Positions 25,334-34,055 are shown, numbered from the stretch's first letter. The stretch: DNA of 64,000 nucleotides from Thaumasiovibrio subtropicus (GCF_019703835.1 NZ_AP023055.1:1-64000), one strand, 5' to 3'. Translations and numbers: made by a program. The notes: generated by a model from the sequence alone, not told the origin.

Positions 25334-26197
25334 TTAGAAATCATTCACATCCACCAGCGGTTCGCTGATGCCTTGCCAGCCCAGTTCCGTGAGTTTAAGC
25401 ACTTGCCCATCAGCATATTGGTCTGCAGCGGTCGTGACGAGCATCTCGTCATAATGCTCGCCACCAAATGCAATCATCGTTGGGTTCGTTGCAGGAATAG
25501 CGATCTGATGAGTAACTCGGCCTTGTGGTGAGAGGCGTAAAATTTGGCTGCCCGCGTACATGGCGACCCAGTAGCCGCCCTTGTTATCGACAGCAGCGCC
25601 ATCAGGGCGACCTCGATGTTCTGAGAGATCAGCAAAGAGTGCTGACTCGCCCATAATGCCATTTTGTACATGGTAATTGGCCTTGTATATCTTACTTTCG
25701 CTAGTATCGGCCCAATACACGTTCGTGCCACAGGGTGAAAAAGCGAGGCCGTTGCAAGTCCAAGCAAAGAAGGGAAGAGGCTCCATGGTTGCGTCATGAT
25801 GGAGTAGGTAAAACTGTCCCTTGTCTCCTTGCTTTTCGCCGTTGCGGGTACCAGCCATAAAGCGACTGCCTGGTGTTGCTCTACCATCATTAAAGCGCAT
25901 TCTGGGCGCTGAGGATTGAAGAGGGGCTATACACTGGCGTTCGGCGTTGAATGTTTCAAGAAAGTAGATGCCACTTTTAAATGCGAGGATGAACCCCGTA
26001 TCCCCCTGCATGGCAACACAACCTAATGGTTCAGACCAAGATTGCTGTTCGATGTGATTATTGCGATATCGATAGAGAGTGCCAGAGGGTATATCTACCC
26101 ATAGCCATGATTCAGTCCGCCAATCCCAACGAGGGCACTCTGCGAGTTTAAATGATTGCTCTACCAGTCTGTGAATGGACGGAAAAATCAGTTCCAT
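25334..26197 (-). CDS. SMP-30 / gluconolactonase family protein
   Basis: The 287-residue product is a six-bladed propeller of the SMP-30/regucalcin/gluconolaconase family (PF08450). The metal ligands are in expected places: Glu in LAECPRWD (about 18), Asn in FSPCGTNVYWADTS (about 150) and Asp in RPDGAAVDNKGGYWVA (about 200). Family members hydrolyse sugar-acid lactones. The ATG at 26197 has AGAGG upstream. No sugar catabolic genes are adjacent, so the pathway is unknown. Confidence 0.9.
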   Translation of the reverse strand: MELIFPSIHRLVEQSFKLAECPRWDWRTESWLWVDIPSGTLYRYRNNHIEQQSWSEPLGCVAMQGDTGFILAFKSGIYFLETFNAERQCIAPLQSSAPRMRFNDGRATPGSRFMAGTRNGEKQGDKGQFYLLHHDATMEPLPFFAWTCNGLAFSPCGTNVYWADTSESKIYKANYHVQNGIMGESALFADLSEHRGRPDGAAVDNKGGYWVAMYAGSQILRLSPQGRVTHQIAIPATNPTMIAFGGEHYDEMLVTTAADQYADGQVLKLTELGWQGISEPLVDVNDF

Positions 26198-26330
26198 AGC
26201 TTACCTCTGCCTTATATGCGCAAGTGGCATTATCGAATAGTGCCACTTTACGCTGTTTTTACTATTGCAGCAGCTTATGTCGACAGAAATGTGCTCATAT
26301 TGGATCGAAACTCACAAGTCGCCTTAGCGC

Positions 26331-26750
26331 TTATCGGTTAATAATGACGTTGATATATCTGTCACCTTGGCGTCGATAGTAGTGGCCATCTACAAGTGCA
26401 AATCGGATCCCGCCAATCTGAATGTAAGTGGCATGGCGTGGCAGGCTACGATAGTGATAGTAGTGGTGGCGAGGTCGATATGTGGGAGAAGGTCGATATC
26501 GTTGACCTTTACGAGGTTTAACCACGATGACTGGCGGCTTGCCATACCCTGGGCGATTGTACCCTGGACGGTGATGCCCCGGTCTGTTGGGCTTATTGTG
26601 TCCGGGCTTGTTGTGTCCCGGTTTATTGTGGCCGGGTTTGCTGTGACTCCAACCCGGTCGATCATCCTTGCCTCTCGCTTCAGCAGGTAGTGACATTGCT
26701 GTCGAAAAAGAGATAAAAGCGGTGAGTGCGATGGCGGTAAGTTTTTTCAT
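26331..26750 (-). CDS. Exported basic protein with PGHNK repeats
   Basis: From ATG 26750 (GAGAGGC upstream) the product is 139 residues with a cleavable signal peptide ending near AEARG. The mature N-terminus contains three tandem copies of KPGHN followed by degenerate NRPGHHRPGYNRPGYGKP units, encoded by a visible tandem DNA repeat at about 26580-26650. Then a Tyr/His/Arg-rich stretch (HHYYHYRSLPRH) leads into IGGIRFALVDGHYYRR. This C-terminal form occurs in small periplasmic RcnB-like or DUF6515-like proteins. Histidine repeats suggest metal binding, by inference only. Confidence 0.72.
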   Translation of the reverse strand: MKKLTAIALTAFISFSTAMSLPAEARGKDDRPGWSHSKPGHNKPGHNKPGHNKPNRPGHHRPGYNRPGYGKPPVIVVKPRKGQRYRPSPTYRPRHHYYHYRSLPRHATYIQIGGIRFALVDGHYYRRQGDRYINVIINR

Positions 26751-27062
26751 AATGCCTCTCCCATTGATTGATGATGGCATCGTAGCGCGCTGGATGTATA
26801 GTGCCGTCAAGGCAGCGTAAAGCTGGGTGAATGAAATGTGTCCAACTATGTCGAACCTACTGGGCTAGACATGACTGTCAGCGCTTTGTCAGAACATTGA
26901 CAGAAAGCGCGTTAGCCTCCCTTGACATTGTGCAGTCTGAATCCGTAGCACAGCTTTTACCCGAGTCACTTGCTGTTGAGTGCAAACTTAGTTAGCGTGC
27001 AGTGATATGTGAGTGATTTTTGACCCATTGCAATGGTCGGGTCTGGGGTTGAGTAGAATAAG
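26751..27062. other. Intergenic region with an inverted repeat
   Basis: About 312 bp between divergent genes. GCGCTTT (26881-26887) pairs with AAAGCGC (26904-26910), and inner GTCA/TGAC also pair, giving a bulged hairpin that could be an operator. Nothing else is supported. Confidence 0.45.
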
Positions 27063-28763
27063 ATGCTAGGGATGCCAGTGTTAAGGAAAAGCGTTTATGC
27101 CGTCAGTTTGTCGCTCCTGATTGCCTGTGGAGGAGGGGGTTCAGACAGTGGCGGTAGTGGGAGTGGCAGCGGCGATAATGGCGGTGGCGGTAGTATCGGC
27201 GGTGAACCTGTACAGCCCACAGTGTTGAGCCAGAACCAACGTTATGATTTGCTTTATCGCGCCACCTTTGGCCCTCGACCTGATTCCTATCAGCAGTTAG
27301 CGGAACAAGGTTACGAGGCATGGTTAGAGCAGCAATTTTCACTACCAACCAGCTCACACTATGCCCGTGTGAACGAATATCCATTGCTGGGGGATGCTGA
27401 AACCTATAACCAGTCAGATCGCGCAGCAGTGTGGTGGGATTTAGTGATCAACGCGCCAGATCAGTTGCGCCAGCGAGTCGCCTTTGCGTTGAGTGAAGTG
27501 TTTGTCATCTCACGTTACGGCGCCAACCTTGGCAGTCGTCCATTAGAAATGATGCATTACTACGACATGCTGGCTAACCATGCATTCGGAAACTACCGTG
27601 ATTTGATCGAAGACGTAACCCGTCATGCAGCGATGGGTGATTATCTGTCGATGATGGCTAATCAGAAGGCCGATCCCAGTAAAAACCGTTATCCAGATGA
27701 GAACTATGCGCGGGAAGTGATGCAACTGTTCAGTATAGGGCTCTATCACCTCAATATGGACGGTACCGAACAGCGGGATAACCAAGGCCAGTTAATACCG
27801 ACGTATACGCAAGATGATATCGAGAATCTTGCACGTGTCTTTACAGGATGGCATGTCGCTGAAAAGGCGAAACCTTGGTGGGGGTCAAAAGAGGGCAACT
27901 GGTTCTTGCCGATGGTGGCGTATGCTGAGCAGCATGATGACGGTCAAAAAGTGGTGATGGGTGAAGTGTTTCCTGCGGGGCAAACGGCCGAGCAAGATAT
28001 GGCACAAGCAATGGATATGTTGCTTGATCACGCCAATACCGCGCCATTCATAAGTAAACATTTAATTCAGCGACTCGTGACCTCAAATCCGTCGCCAGCT
28101 TATGTTGAGAGAGTGAGTTCAGTTTTTGCTGATAACGGCGCCGGGGTACGCGGTGATTTGAAAGCGGTCGTGAAAGCCGTATTGCTGGATGAGGAAGCCT
28201 TGACGGGCGCGACAAAAGCGCCCGTCAAAATGAAAGAGCCCTTGATAGCGATGGCGAACTTTTTACGGGCAATGGAAGCCAAATCAGCCGATCCGTCTGG
28301 ACGCTTTCATAACTCAAACGGCACTTTTTGGGCCTATGGACAAGCGCCCCTGTCATCGCCCAGTGTGTTTAACTTCTTTTCCCCCGATTATGCGCCAAAT
28401 GGTGAAATTAATCAGGCGGGAGAGGTCGCACCAGAGTTTGAAATTCTCAATTGGAACAACTTTATTCTGACTAACAACCAGTTTTGGAGCGCGACGGGCA
28501 GAACAAACTATGACAATGAAGAAAATCCTAAACGCATTGTGATAAATGCAGCGCCCTTAGAAGCGATTGCAAACGATCATGCGGCGTTAATCGCAGAGAT
28601 AGATCGTCGCCTTCTATCGCAACGCATGAGCGACCCATTGAAAGCCATTATCGAAGAAGCACTAGGGGATCTGCGCGATACACAGCAAGCGCTGAAAGTC
28701 CGTCATGCACTCTATATCGTGTTGACCAGTCAGGAGTTCCATATTGAGGAGATAGCACAATGA
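27063..28763 (+). CDS. DUF1800 family lipoprotein
   Basis: The 566-residue product starts with a lipoprotein signal (LSLLIACGGGG) and a Gly/Ser-rich linker (about 23-50). The DUF1800 domain (PF08811) follows with LLYRATFGPRPDSYQQLAEQ, NYAREVMQLFSIGLY, FTGWHV and the closing SPSVFNFFSPDYAPNG. DUF1800 proteins are almost always encoded next to a DUF1501 protein, as here, where the stop overlaps the next start (ATGA). Their joint function is not established; export suggests an envelope or extracellular role. The start codon is not well supported by a ribosome site. Confidence 0.9.
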   Translation: MLGMPVLRKSVYAVSLSLLIACGGGGSDSGGSGSGSGDNGGGGSIGGEPVQPTVLSQNQRYDLLYRATFGPRPDSYQQLAEQGYEAWLEQQFSLPTSSHYARVNEYPLLGDAETYNQSDRAAVWWDLVINAPDQLRQRVAFALSEVFVISRYGANLGSRPLEMMHYYDMLANHAFGNYRDLIEDVTRHAAMGDYLSMMANQKADPSKNRYPDENYAREVMQLFSIGLYHLNMDGTEQRDNQGQLIPTYTQDDIENLARVFTGWHVAEKAKPWWGSKEGNWFLPMVAYAEQHDDGQKVVMGEVFPAGQTAEQDMAQAMDMLLDHANTAPFISKHLIQRLVTSNPSPAYVERVSSVFADNGAGVRGDLKAVVKAVLLDEEALTGATKAPVKMKEPLIAMANFLRAMEAKSADPSGRFHNSNGTFWAYGQAPLSSPSVFNFFSPDYAPNGEINQAGEVAPEFEILNWNNFILTNNQFWSATGRTNYDNEENPKRIVINAAPLEAIANDHAALIAEIDRRLLSQRMSDPLKAIIEEALGDLRDTQQALKVRHALYIVLTSQEFHIEEIAQ

Positions 28764-30076
28764 TCACCCGCCGAGAATTGTTGGCTGCCATGGCAGCGAC
28801 CCCGATGATCTCAATGATGGGCACAGGCGGAGCGACGGCAGCGCCGGGCACAGAGTACAAAGCCCTTGTTTGCGTCTTTTTGTTTGGCGGCAATGATGGG
28901 TTCAACATGCTCATCCCTACCGATAACCTTCATTACGATGAATATGCCAATGCACGGCCAGATATTGCGTTACCTCAAGCGTCGCTATTGCCGATCAACG
29001 CCAATACCGGGTCTGATTTGCAGCTTGGGCTTCATCCAGCCATGCCAGAGCTAAAGACGTTATTCGATAGCGGGAAAATGGTGGCAGTCGCAAACAGTGG
29101 CGTGTTGATTGAGCCGGCGACCAAGGCTGAGCTATCCGCGGGTACGAAAGCAATGCCGCCTTTTCTGTTCTCTCATAACTCGCAGCAAACAGAGTGGCAG
29201 CGAGGATGGGCTGGGAACACGACAACCCTTGGTTGGGCTGGGCGTTTGATGGATGTCTTGTCATCAGAGAAAGCGGCGGTGAGCCCAACCTTTAGCTTGA
29301 ACGGCTATACTCAGTTGCTCAATGGCAGTACCTATACCGCAAACCTGCTCAATGCCTCTTCTTTGCCATCGATGTACGCCATCCATAACACTTTGCGTCG
29401 CAAGAGCTTTGACCAAGTGATGAGCCTGACCCCTGATACCAAGTTTGGTCGAGAGTTTGACCGCGTGAAGCGCGAGTCGCTGACCACACGAGATCAACTC
29501 GCAGCGGCGTTAGAATCATCGCCAGAAGAAGATCATTATCCCGATTTTTCTCTAGCCAATCAGCTGCATACCGTTGCGCGTTTAATTAAGTCTAGCGATC
29601 GTCTTCAACATCAGCGGCAGATCTACTTTGTTGGCATGGGGGGCTTCGACACTCATGCTAACCAATTGAACGACCATCAAACGCTCATGACCGCATTGAG
29701 TCAATCGTTGGCTGCGTTTCAGCAGTCACTGGATGCGGCTGGGCTTGAGTCGCAGGTAACTACCATGACGATGTCAGACTTTGGGCGTCGCTTAGCCAGC
29801 AATGGCACGGGCACCGACCATGGCTGGGCCAGTAACCACCTTATCATGGGAGGCGCATTGAATGGCGGTCAGCTTTATGGGGAATGGCCTTCGTTAATCC
29901 TAGATGGTGACAATGACTTTAATAAAGGGCGGATGATACCAACAACCTCTGTCGAGCAAATTGGGGCGACTATCGCCCGTTGGATGGGGGTGACGAATGA
30001 AGCGATGCTTAACACTGTGTTCCCTAACTTGCCGAATTTTGATGTCAAGAATCTCGGTTTCTTAAAACTGACATGA
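28760..30076 (+). CDS. DUF1501 family protein, Tat-type signal
   Basis: The 438-residue product has a twin-arginine-like signal (ITRRELLAAMAAT) and belongs to DUF1501 (PF07394), a sulfatase/phosphatase-like alkaline-phosphatase-superfamily fold. Landmarks are VFLFGGNDGFNMLIP at the mature N-terminus, GMGGFDTHANQ (about 290) and MSDFGRRLASNGTGTDHGW (about 335), which carry likely metal ligands. It overlaps the DUF1800 stop by four bases, with GAGGAGA as the ribosome site, so the pair is translationally coupled. This is the last gene before the integron. Confidence 0.9.
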   Translation: MITRRELLAAMAATPMISMMGTGGATAAPGTEYKALVCVFLFGGNDGFNMLIPTDNLHYDEYANARPDIALPQASLLPINANTGSDLQLGLHPAMPELKTLFDSGKMVAVANSGVLIEPATKAELSAGTKAMPPFLFSHNSQQTEWQRGWAGNTTTLGWAGRLMDVLSSEKAAVSPTFSLNGYTQLLNGSTYTANLLNASSLPSMYAIHNTLRRKSFDQVMSLTPDTKFGREFDRVKRESLTTRDQLAAALESSPEEDHYPDFSLANQLHTVARLIKSSDRLQHQRQIYFVGMGGFDTHANQLNDHQTLMTALSQSLAAFQQSLDAAGLESQVTTMTMSDFGRRLASNGTGTDHGWASNHLIMGGALNGGQLYGEWPSLILDGDNDFNKGRMIPTTSVEQIGATIARWMGVTNEAMLNTVFPNLPNFDVKNLGFLKLT

Positions 30077-30096
30077 TTGAGTGGCAGGTCAATCCA

Positions 30097-30118
30097 GCAA
30101 CTTGAGGTGGCTTGAGTA
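30097..30118. repeat. Solo terminal repeat of the MITE family
   Basis: ACTTGAGGTGGCTTGAGTA matches the right terminal repeat of the MITE copies at 40645 and 63535. No internal MITE sequence is attached, so this is a solo end, placed at the distal border of the cassette array. Confidence 0.6.
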
Positions 30119-30136
30119 AATGAGTTTATTGGGCTT

Positions 30137-30191
30137 GTTCAACACCTAGATAAAGTGTCGGCTGCGCGGCACTTATCCTTATTTATTAGGT
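30137..30191 (-). repeat. Putative distal attC site (array end)
   Basis: On the minus strand ACCTAAT opens and GTTGAAC closes a 55-bp element whose centre (GATAAGTG and CACTTTATC) can fold into a stem. It directly follows the HNH cassette gene and even includes its stop codon. It is short and divergent, so confidence is moderate to low. Confidence 0.45.
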
Positions 30192-30662
30192 GATTTTTCC
30201 TCGTAGTTCTCTCATTAGTCTTACTGACTCATCAAACTGCGATAATGCCCTTTCAACAATGCTATCAATTTGATTCTGAGCAGCACCGTCAATTGGCTTT
30301 ATTGTATTTTTAGCTAACCACGTCTCGATAAGAGACCTACGGTTGATTAATGTTTCAGTACAATCTACTTTAATGGTTAGAAACTCCAACCAATCCATTT
30401 CTCTCTTTTCATCACCATTGCAAATAGAACATGATAAGACATGGTTAAATATAGAGTTGTTCCCACCTTCAGAAGTCGGGACTACATGATCAAGATGACC
30501 GACTCTCGATTTCCTTTCCATAGTAAGACCACAATATGCGCAGGAATTATTGAAATAGTCCCACAACATCGTCTTGTCACGTTCTGTCGGATGTGGATCG
30601 ATAATCGCTCCAAGTGAACGCTTAATTTTATTTTTTGCCATTGAAGGCGTATCTTTTGCCAT
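30186..30662 (-). CDS. HNH endonuclease, integron cassette gene
   Basis: The 158-residue product holds an HNH motif in its first half: CAYCG (first zinc-binding cysteines near 37-40), GHLDHVVPTSEGG (His-Asp-His with the catalytic His, about 53-65) and CSICN (second cysteine pair). This is a beta-beta-alpha-metal nuclease fold with zinc ribbon, as in McrA-like and phage HNH proteins. The rest (about 85-158) is helical and unknown. A role in defence against foreign DNA is possible but not shown. The gene is the last cassette of the array; its stop codon lies inside the terminal attC-like site. Confidence 0.82.
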   Translation of the reverse strand: MAKDTPSMAKNKIKRSLGAIIDPHPTERDKTMLWDYFNNSCAYCGLTMERKSRVGHLDHVVPTSEGGNNSIFNHVLSCSICNGDEKREMDWLEFLTIKVDCTETLINRRSLIETWLAKNTIKPIDGAAQNQIDSIVERALSQFDESVRLMRELRGKIT

Positions 30663-30683
30663 TACTTACCGAACTCAATTAGT

Positions 30684-30767
30684 ACCTAACGCCGCCATAA
30701 CCGGCAATCGGAGCGCAGCGTAGGCTGTCCGGTGCCGAAAGGCGCGAAGTTAATTGCCTTGTTAGGT
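30684..30767 (-). repeat. attC recombination site
   Basis: The 84-bp element is bounded by ACCTAAC (30684-30690) and GTTAGGT (30761-30767), the R'' and R' core sites. The arms CGCCGCCATAACCGGCAAT and its partial complement near the other end fit the single-stranded attC hairpin. Confidence 0.88.
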
Positions 30768-30788
30768 GATTTTGGGTATGTGCACATG

Positions 30789-31796
30789 CTATACAGACTC
30801 AAATTGACCTTCTTCTGTTTCCTGCACAAGAATCATGAAGTCGATATATAGTGAAATTACTTCATCCTGTTCATTCACGCCCCAGAAAGCAGGATAAGCC
30901 CCATCTCCAAATCCGCTTGATGTTATAACGCAATCATTTGACTCTGTCATTGTAAGTAAATCTGGTTTATCAGAAAGACACCAGTCATTAAAGATCCTAT
31001 CTTTCTTTATTCTGCTTAGCCCAAAGAGACTGCTAACATCGAAAATCGCTAAATTTCCCGCATCAACTCCATAGACACCATTACCGCTTGGTGTATTCGC
31101 TGCGTGCCATTTTACAGGCTTCTCACTTTCACTAAATCTTACTCGAATACCCGCTACCCTGTTGTGTATTGTAACGGTTTCGACTGGATACTTTCCTGGC
31201 TTAACTTGTCTTTCTAAAGGCTCAAAATCATCAATATCATAACCGAAATCTAAAATTCCTAGGATGCCTGAGCTAGTGTTTAGCTTTCCAATTTCATCTA
31301 GCCTTGCTAAGCCTTCATCTAAATGTGGAATCTTTATATTGCGGTCGTTTTGAAAAAGAACATTTTCATTGAGATCAATATGTTCCTCTCGTTCCATAAA
31401 TGAAGAATCAGGTTTACACATTGCAAGAATGTTAGCCTGTTTATCTATGTCGATAACAGGGCCTTTGGGAGGATGGAAGAGAGTAAATAGTCCTGAAATC
31501 AACCATCCTTTCTCGGGAACAAGTTTCAGGTCGTAAACGCGATACTTTGTAGACTTAAGAGTCTCTTCACAAATTTTTGTAAATACTTGTGCAGAATCTT
31601 CTTTGATATCACATTCAGTAATTTTTTCTACATTTGGATTATAATCGGCTTTTGAACCAAATGAGTTTCTAGAGCCTGAACTACTACCGGAAATAAAGTG
31701 AGCATCATCAACTTTAGATATAAGCTCGGCCCAGTAGTTAAAATCCACATCATTTCCCATTTCCCATTTCCTTTTGAGCTTTTGACCATTGCTCAT
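30789..31796 (-). CDS. DUF4241 domain protein, cassette gene (5' end frameshifted)
   Basis: The open frame gives 335 residues. The C-terminal half carries DUF4241 features: NGVYGVDAGNLAIFD and SSGFGDGAYPAFWGV near the end. The function of this domain is unknown, though it occurs in predicted polymorphic-toxin or immunity contexts. The first dozen residues are not native. A second frame at 31893-31750 encodes the true N-terminus, separated by a +1 shift caused by a third copy of a 7-bp repeat (31751-31771). With two copies the two frames fuse into one 365-residue protein. As it stands, only internal initiation (ATG 31796 or 31760) would express this part. Its attC is at 30684-30767. Confidence 0.75.
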   Translation of the reverse strand: MSNGQKLKRKWEMGNDVDFNYWAELISKVDDAHFISGSSSGSRNSFGSKADYNPNVEKITECDIKEDSAQVFTKICEETLKSTKYRVYDLKLVPEKGWLISGLFTLFHPPKGPVIDIDKQANILAMCKPDSSFMEREEHIDLNENVLFQNDRNIKIPHLDEGLARLDEIGKLNTSSGILGILDFGYDIDDFEPLERQVKPGKYPVETVTIHNRVAGIRVRFSESEKPVKWHAANTPSGNGVYGVDAGNLAIFDVSSLFGLSRIKKDRIFNDWCLSDKPDLLTMTESNDCVITSSGFGDGAYPAFWGVNEQDEVISLYIDFMILVQETEEGQFESV

Positions 31797-31893
31797 ACCA
31801 GTGAGAAATATACTGTGTGACTCTGTCTTTGGGAGAATTTACTGAATCACTGTATCTGCTCTTTTTCTTGAATAATTCAATTACTTTTTTCAT
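31750..31893 (-). CDS. N-terminal fragment of the DUF4241 cassette gene
   Basis: The 47-codon frame begins with ATG 31893 soon after the R' core GTTAGAT that opens this cassette. The predicted peptide is charged (MKKVIELFKKKSRYSD) and ends QKEMGNGK at a TGA created by the repeat. Removing one CATTTCC unit (plus-strand notation) makes the frame run from KEMGN directly into DVDFNYW of the downstream frame. It is therefore the 5' exon-like half of a frameshifted gene, not an independent gene. Confidence 0.75.
   Translation of the reverse strand: MKKVIELFKKKSRYSDSVNSPKDRVTQYISHWYEQWSKAQKEMGNGK
31751..31771 (+). repeat. Heptanucleotide tandem repeat, three copies
   Basis: CATTTCC occurs three times in perfect tandem. 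Because 7 is not a multiple of 3, gain or loss of one unit switches the reading frame of the cassette gene around it. Two units restore the frame. Confidence 0.9.
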
Positions 31894-31916
31894 GCTCGAT
31901 TTTGAACTCCGATTTC

Positions 31917-32023
31917 ATCTAACGCCGCCAGCAACGGCACATGCTTACTGGCTTGGTTTTTGCGTTTTTTTTGCAAAAAACGAGACAGTGCGTATGTGTC
32001 CGCTTTGACTGGCTTTGTTATGT
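31917..32023 (-). repeat. attC recombination site
   Basis: Core sites ATCTAAC (31917-31923) and GTTATGT (32017-32023) bound a 107-bp element whose arms (CGCCGCCAGCAACGG; GACTGGCTTT) and a long central palindrome (TTTTTGCGTTTTTTTTGCAAAAAA-like) fit an attC hairpin. Confidence 0.85.
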
Positions 32024-32069
32024 GCGTTACCAATCTTTACGCCACTCAATATATTCAAGATCTCTATTG

Positions 32070-32462
32070 TCAGGTTTTTAACTCTATATGATAATACGCT
32101 CTTCTTGCTATTTCTTGAGGTGTTTCATGCCAGTATGCATCAGCTATTTCTTGTACACTTTTATATTTGAGCCATTCGTTATAATAGGTATTTACAATTT
32201 CACTGGCTCGCCCAACCTCAACGTCAAACCTTTGTGATAATTCAACAACAATTTTTTCCAAAAGATATGGTATGCTCATCTCTATTGGCTCCTCCGTTTC
32301 TTTTAAATACTCTTCTAAAACTGATTCAAAAATAGCACTGGAAATACCGTCAACATTAGTAGAAGTAATTACAATTTCACCTTTTTCTTCGAGGCTTATC
32401 AGAGTTTCTGACAACTTTTTTATTATTTTTTCTTCCAAAGCTAAATACCTTTTGGAGCACAT
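32070..32462 (-). CDS. Hypothetical cassette protein
   Basis: From ATG 32462 the product is 130 residues, acidic and helical, with an N-terminal coiled-coil-like stretch (LEEKIIKKLSETLISLEEKG) and a C-terminus rich in Tyr, Trp and Glu (VNTYYNEWLKYKSVQEIADAY). No family was recognised. The start codon is embedded in the R' core (GTTATGTG), so the native ribosome site would be in the preceding attC. An IS1111-attC relic now abuts it and extends the frame 13 codons upstream (ATG 32501). Confidence 0.6.
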   Translation of the reverse strand: MCSKRYLALEEKIIKKLSETLISLEEKGEIVITSTNVDGISSAIFESVLEEYLKETEEPIEMSIPYLLEKIVVELSQRFDVEVGRASEIVNTYYNEWLKYKSVQEIADAYWHETPQEIARRAYYHIELKT

Positions 32463-32465
32463 AAC

Positions 32466-33130
32466 GAATGACATGGATTTCCCCTCATGAAGATCTGCCA
32501 CACTTAGGTGATCGCTGTGAGAGTACTTGAGGTAACCATGTCACATTCCATCTATTATTGCGGTGTTGACCTTGCCAAAAACCATTTTAGTTTGCGCGCG
32601 GTGGACGAACGAGGCGTCATGCTTCTTCACAAGTCGGTCTCGCGCGCTAAGTTACTCACTACATTAGCAAATATGCCGTCTATAGGTATAGGACTAGAAG
32701 CGTGTAGTGGCGCGCACTTTTGGGCGAGCGAGTTTAATAAACTTGGCCATCACGCTCGCATAATGGCGGCTAAGTATGTCGCTCCGTATCGAACATTAGC
32801 AACGTACCGGAACTTGCTTACATCACGAATAAACAAGCGGCGTCACTGATAGGTGTCGCTCCAATCACACGTGAAAGTGGACGCTACAAAGGTAAGCGCG
32901 TAATCCAAGGCGGTCGAGCGCAAGTACGAACCGTTTTATACATGGCGATGATGTCAGCCATGCAATGTAACCCTGTTTTCAAAACCACGTATTCACGACT
33001 TTTAGAAGCTGGGAAACCTAAGAAAGTGGCTATCGTTGCCTGCGTTCGCAAGATGGTTGTAATACTGAATTCAATGTTACGAGATGGCGTCATGTGGGAT
33101 GAAAATTTAGCTATTGACGCCATAGTCGTT
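32466..33130 (+). pseudogene. IS110-family (IS1111-attC type) relic 1
   Basis: The left end shows AATGAC followed by the subterminal repeat ATGGATTTCCCC (32473-32484), one base after the cassette core TAAC. A transposase start (ATG 32538) gives CGVDLAKNHFSL, the DEDD N-terminus, but the central part is deleted near 32820. The C-terminal domain resumes in another frame (LIGVAPITRESGRYKG, GGRAQVRTVLYMAMM), and an 11-base deletion removes the normal stop. No right-end repeat is left. It splits the attC of the VOC cassette. Confidence 0.85.
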
Positions 33131-33146
33131 TGTTATGAGAACTATC

Positions 33147-33548
33147 TTATTCTGTGTCTTGGCAAAACCTAAACAAGTATCCGTCTGGGCTTTGTACGAT
33201 AAACTGCTTCTGTTCCACTTGGCGGCTGCCACATTCGTAAACCTTAGATTCGAGCTGCATATAAACTGAGTTCGGAGCCAATCTAGACACTCGCTCAAAC
33301 AACCTATCAATATCGCTAACGTCCCACTGTAAGTTGATACCGCGACCAAATGGCAAATCCATGTTGCCCGTTAACCATTTTCGACCACCGCTGTTGAGGC
33401 CTTCGAGCATGAGATCGACGCCGTCTAACGTGAGGTAGGCAAATTGCTCTTCTGGACGTTCGTACTTTATCTGAAAATTGAGGACATCAACAAAGAAAGC
33501 TTTACTTACATCAATGTCGTTACAATACAACTCAGGAACTACTCTCAA
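33147..33548 (-). CDS. VOC-family protein, bleomycin-resistance-like (cassette gene)
   Basis: The 133-residue product is a vicinal-oxygen-chelate fold protein made of two beta-alpha-beta-beta-beta modules. MRVVPELYCNDIDVSKAFF and a closing FIVQSPDGYLFRFCQ match the bleomycin-binding/glyoxalase branch (PF00903). Single-module proteins of this size dimerise; the bleomycin-binding type sequesters the drug without catalysis. The typical His/Glu metal ligands of glyoxalase I are not evident, which favours binding over catalysis. Its attC begins immediately downstream (TAACAAACG on the minus strand at about 33132-33140) and is split by IS relic 1. Confidence 0.82.
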   Translation of the reverse strand: MRVVPELYCNDIDVSKAFFVDVLNFQIKYERPEEQFAYLTLDGVDLMLEGLNSGGRKWLTGNMDLPFGRGINLQWDVSDIDRLFERVSRLAPNSVYMQLESKVYECGSRQVEQKQFIVQSPDGYLFRFCQDTE

Positions 33549-33567
33549 GCTTACTTATCCTCCGTTC

Positions 33568-33664
33568 ACATAACGCCTCAAACACCGGCATGGTGAAGTT
33601 GGCGGCTTTTTTGGAACAAAAGGCGTGACACTTTAGACTGTCCGATTTCCTGCGCTTGTTAAGC
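33568..33664 (-). repeat. attC recombination site
   Basis: Core sites ACATAAC (33568-33574) and GTTAAGC (33658-33664) bound a 97-bp element. The arms GCCTCAAACACCGGCATGG and its partial complement around 33640 fit a VCR-like attC hairpin. Confidence 0.85.
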
Positions 33665-34030
33665 GGCGACACTTGTTAAGAATGACTCAAGATCACCTTC
33701 GTTTCCCTTAGCGATGCCATGTGCAACTGCATAGGGCTCAAATTCTCGCATTATTCCTTGCTGGAACGGAATTGCCACGCAAATACGATTGTCTTTGACA
33801 TAGGCTTTTGCGTCTTTATTGTCGATTAGATAGATAGTTATGAACGCGCCAATTAGCCCTTGAAAAAATGCCATGTCCTCTTGGCCTACTTGCTGCTCAC
33901 CTACCCACTTACTAAAGAAAGAGATGCAAGATGAGGTATCCAATGGCGCACCGTTTGGAATAATTCCAATTTGGGGAAGTAGATCCTCTAACATTGGCCT
34001 TGCTTCTTCTAATGCTCTACTAGCACTCAT
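33659..34030 (-). CDS. Hypothetical cassette protein
   Basis: The 123-residue product is neutral to acidic with two moderately hydrophobic segments (ISFFSKWVGEQ and FFQGLIGAFITIYLID), perhaps a soluble helical bundle. No family was recognised. The start ATG 34030 has AAGGAA upstream. The cassette begins at the core GTTAAGC near 34048, and its attC lies at 33568-33664, overlapping the last codons. An IS relic sits immediately upstream, so native transcription from the integron promoter may be blocked. Confidence 0.6.
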   Translation of the reverse strand: MSASRALEEARPMLEDLLPQIGIIPNGAPLDTSSCISFFSKWVGEQQVGQEDMAFFQGLIGAFITIYLIDNKDAKAYVKDNRICVAIPFQQGIMREFEPYAVAHGIAKGNEGDLESFLTSVAA

Positions 34031-34055
34031 GATGTCTGATTCCTTTTCCGCTTAA

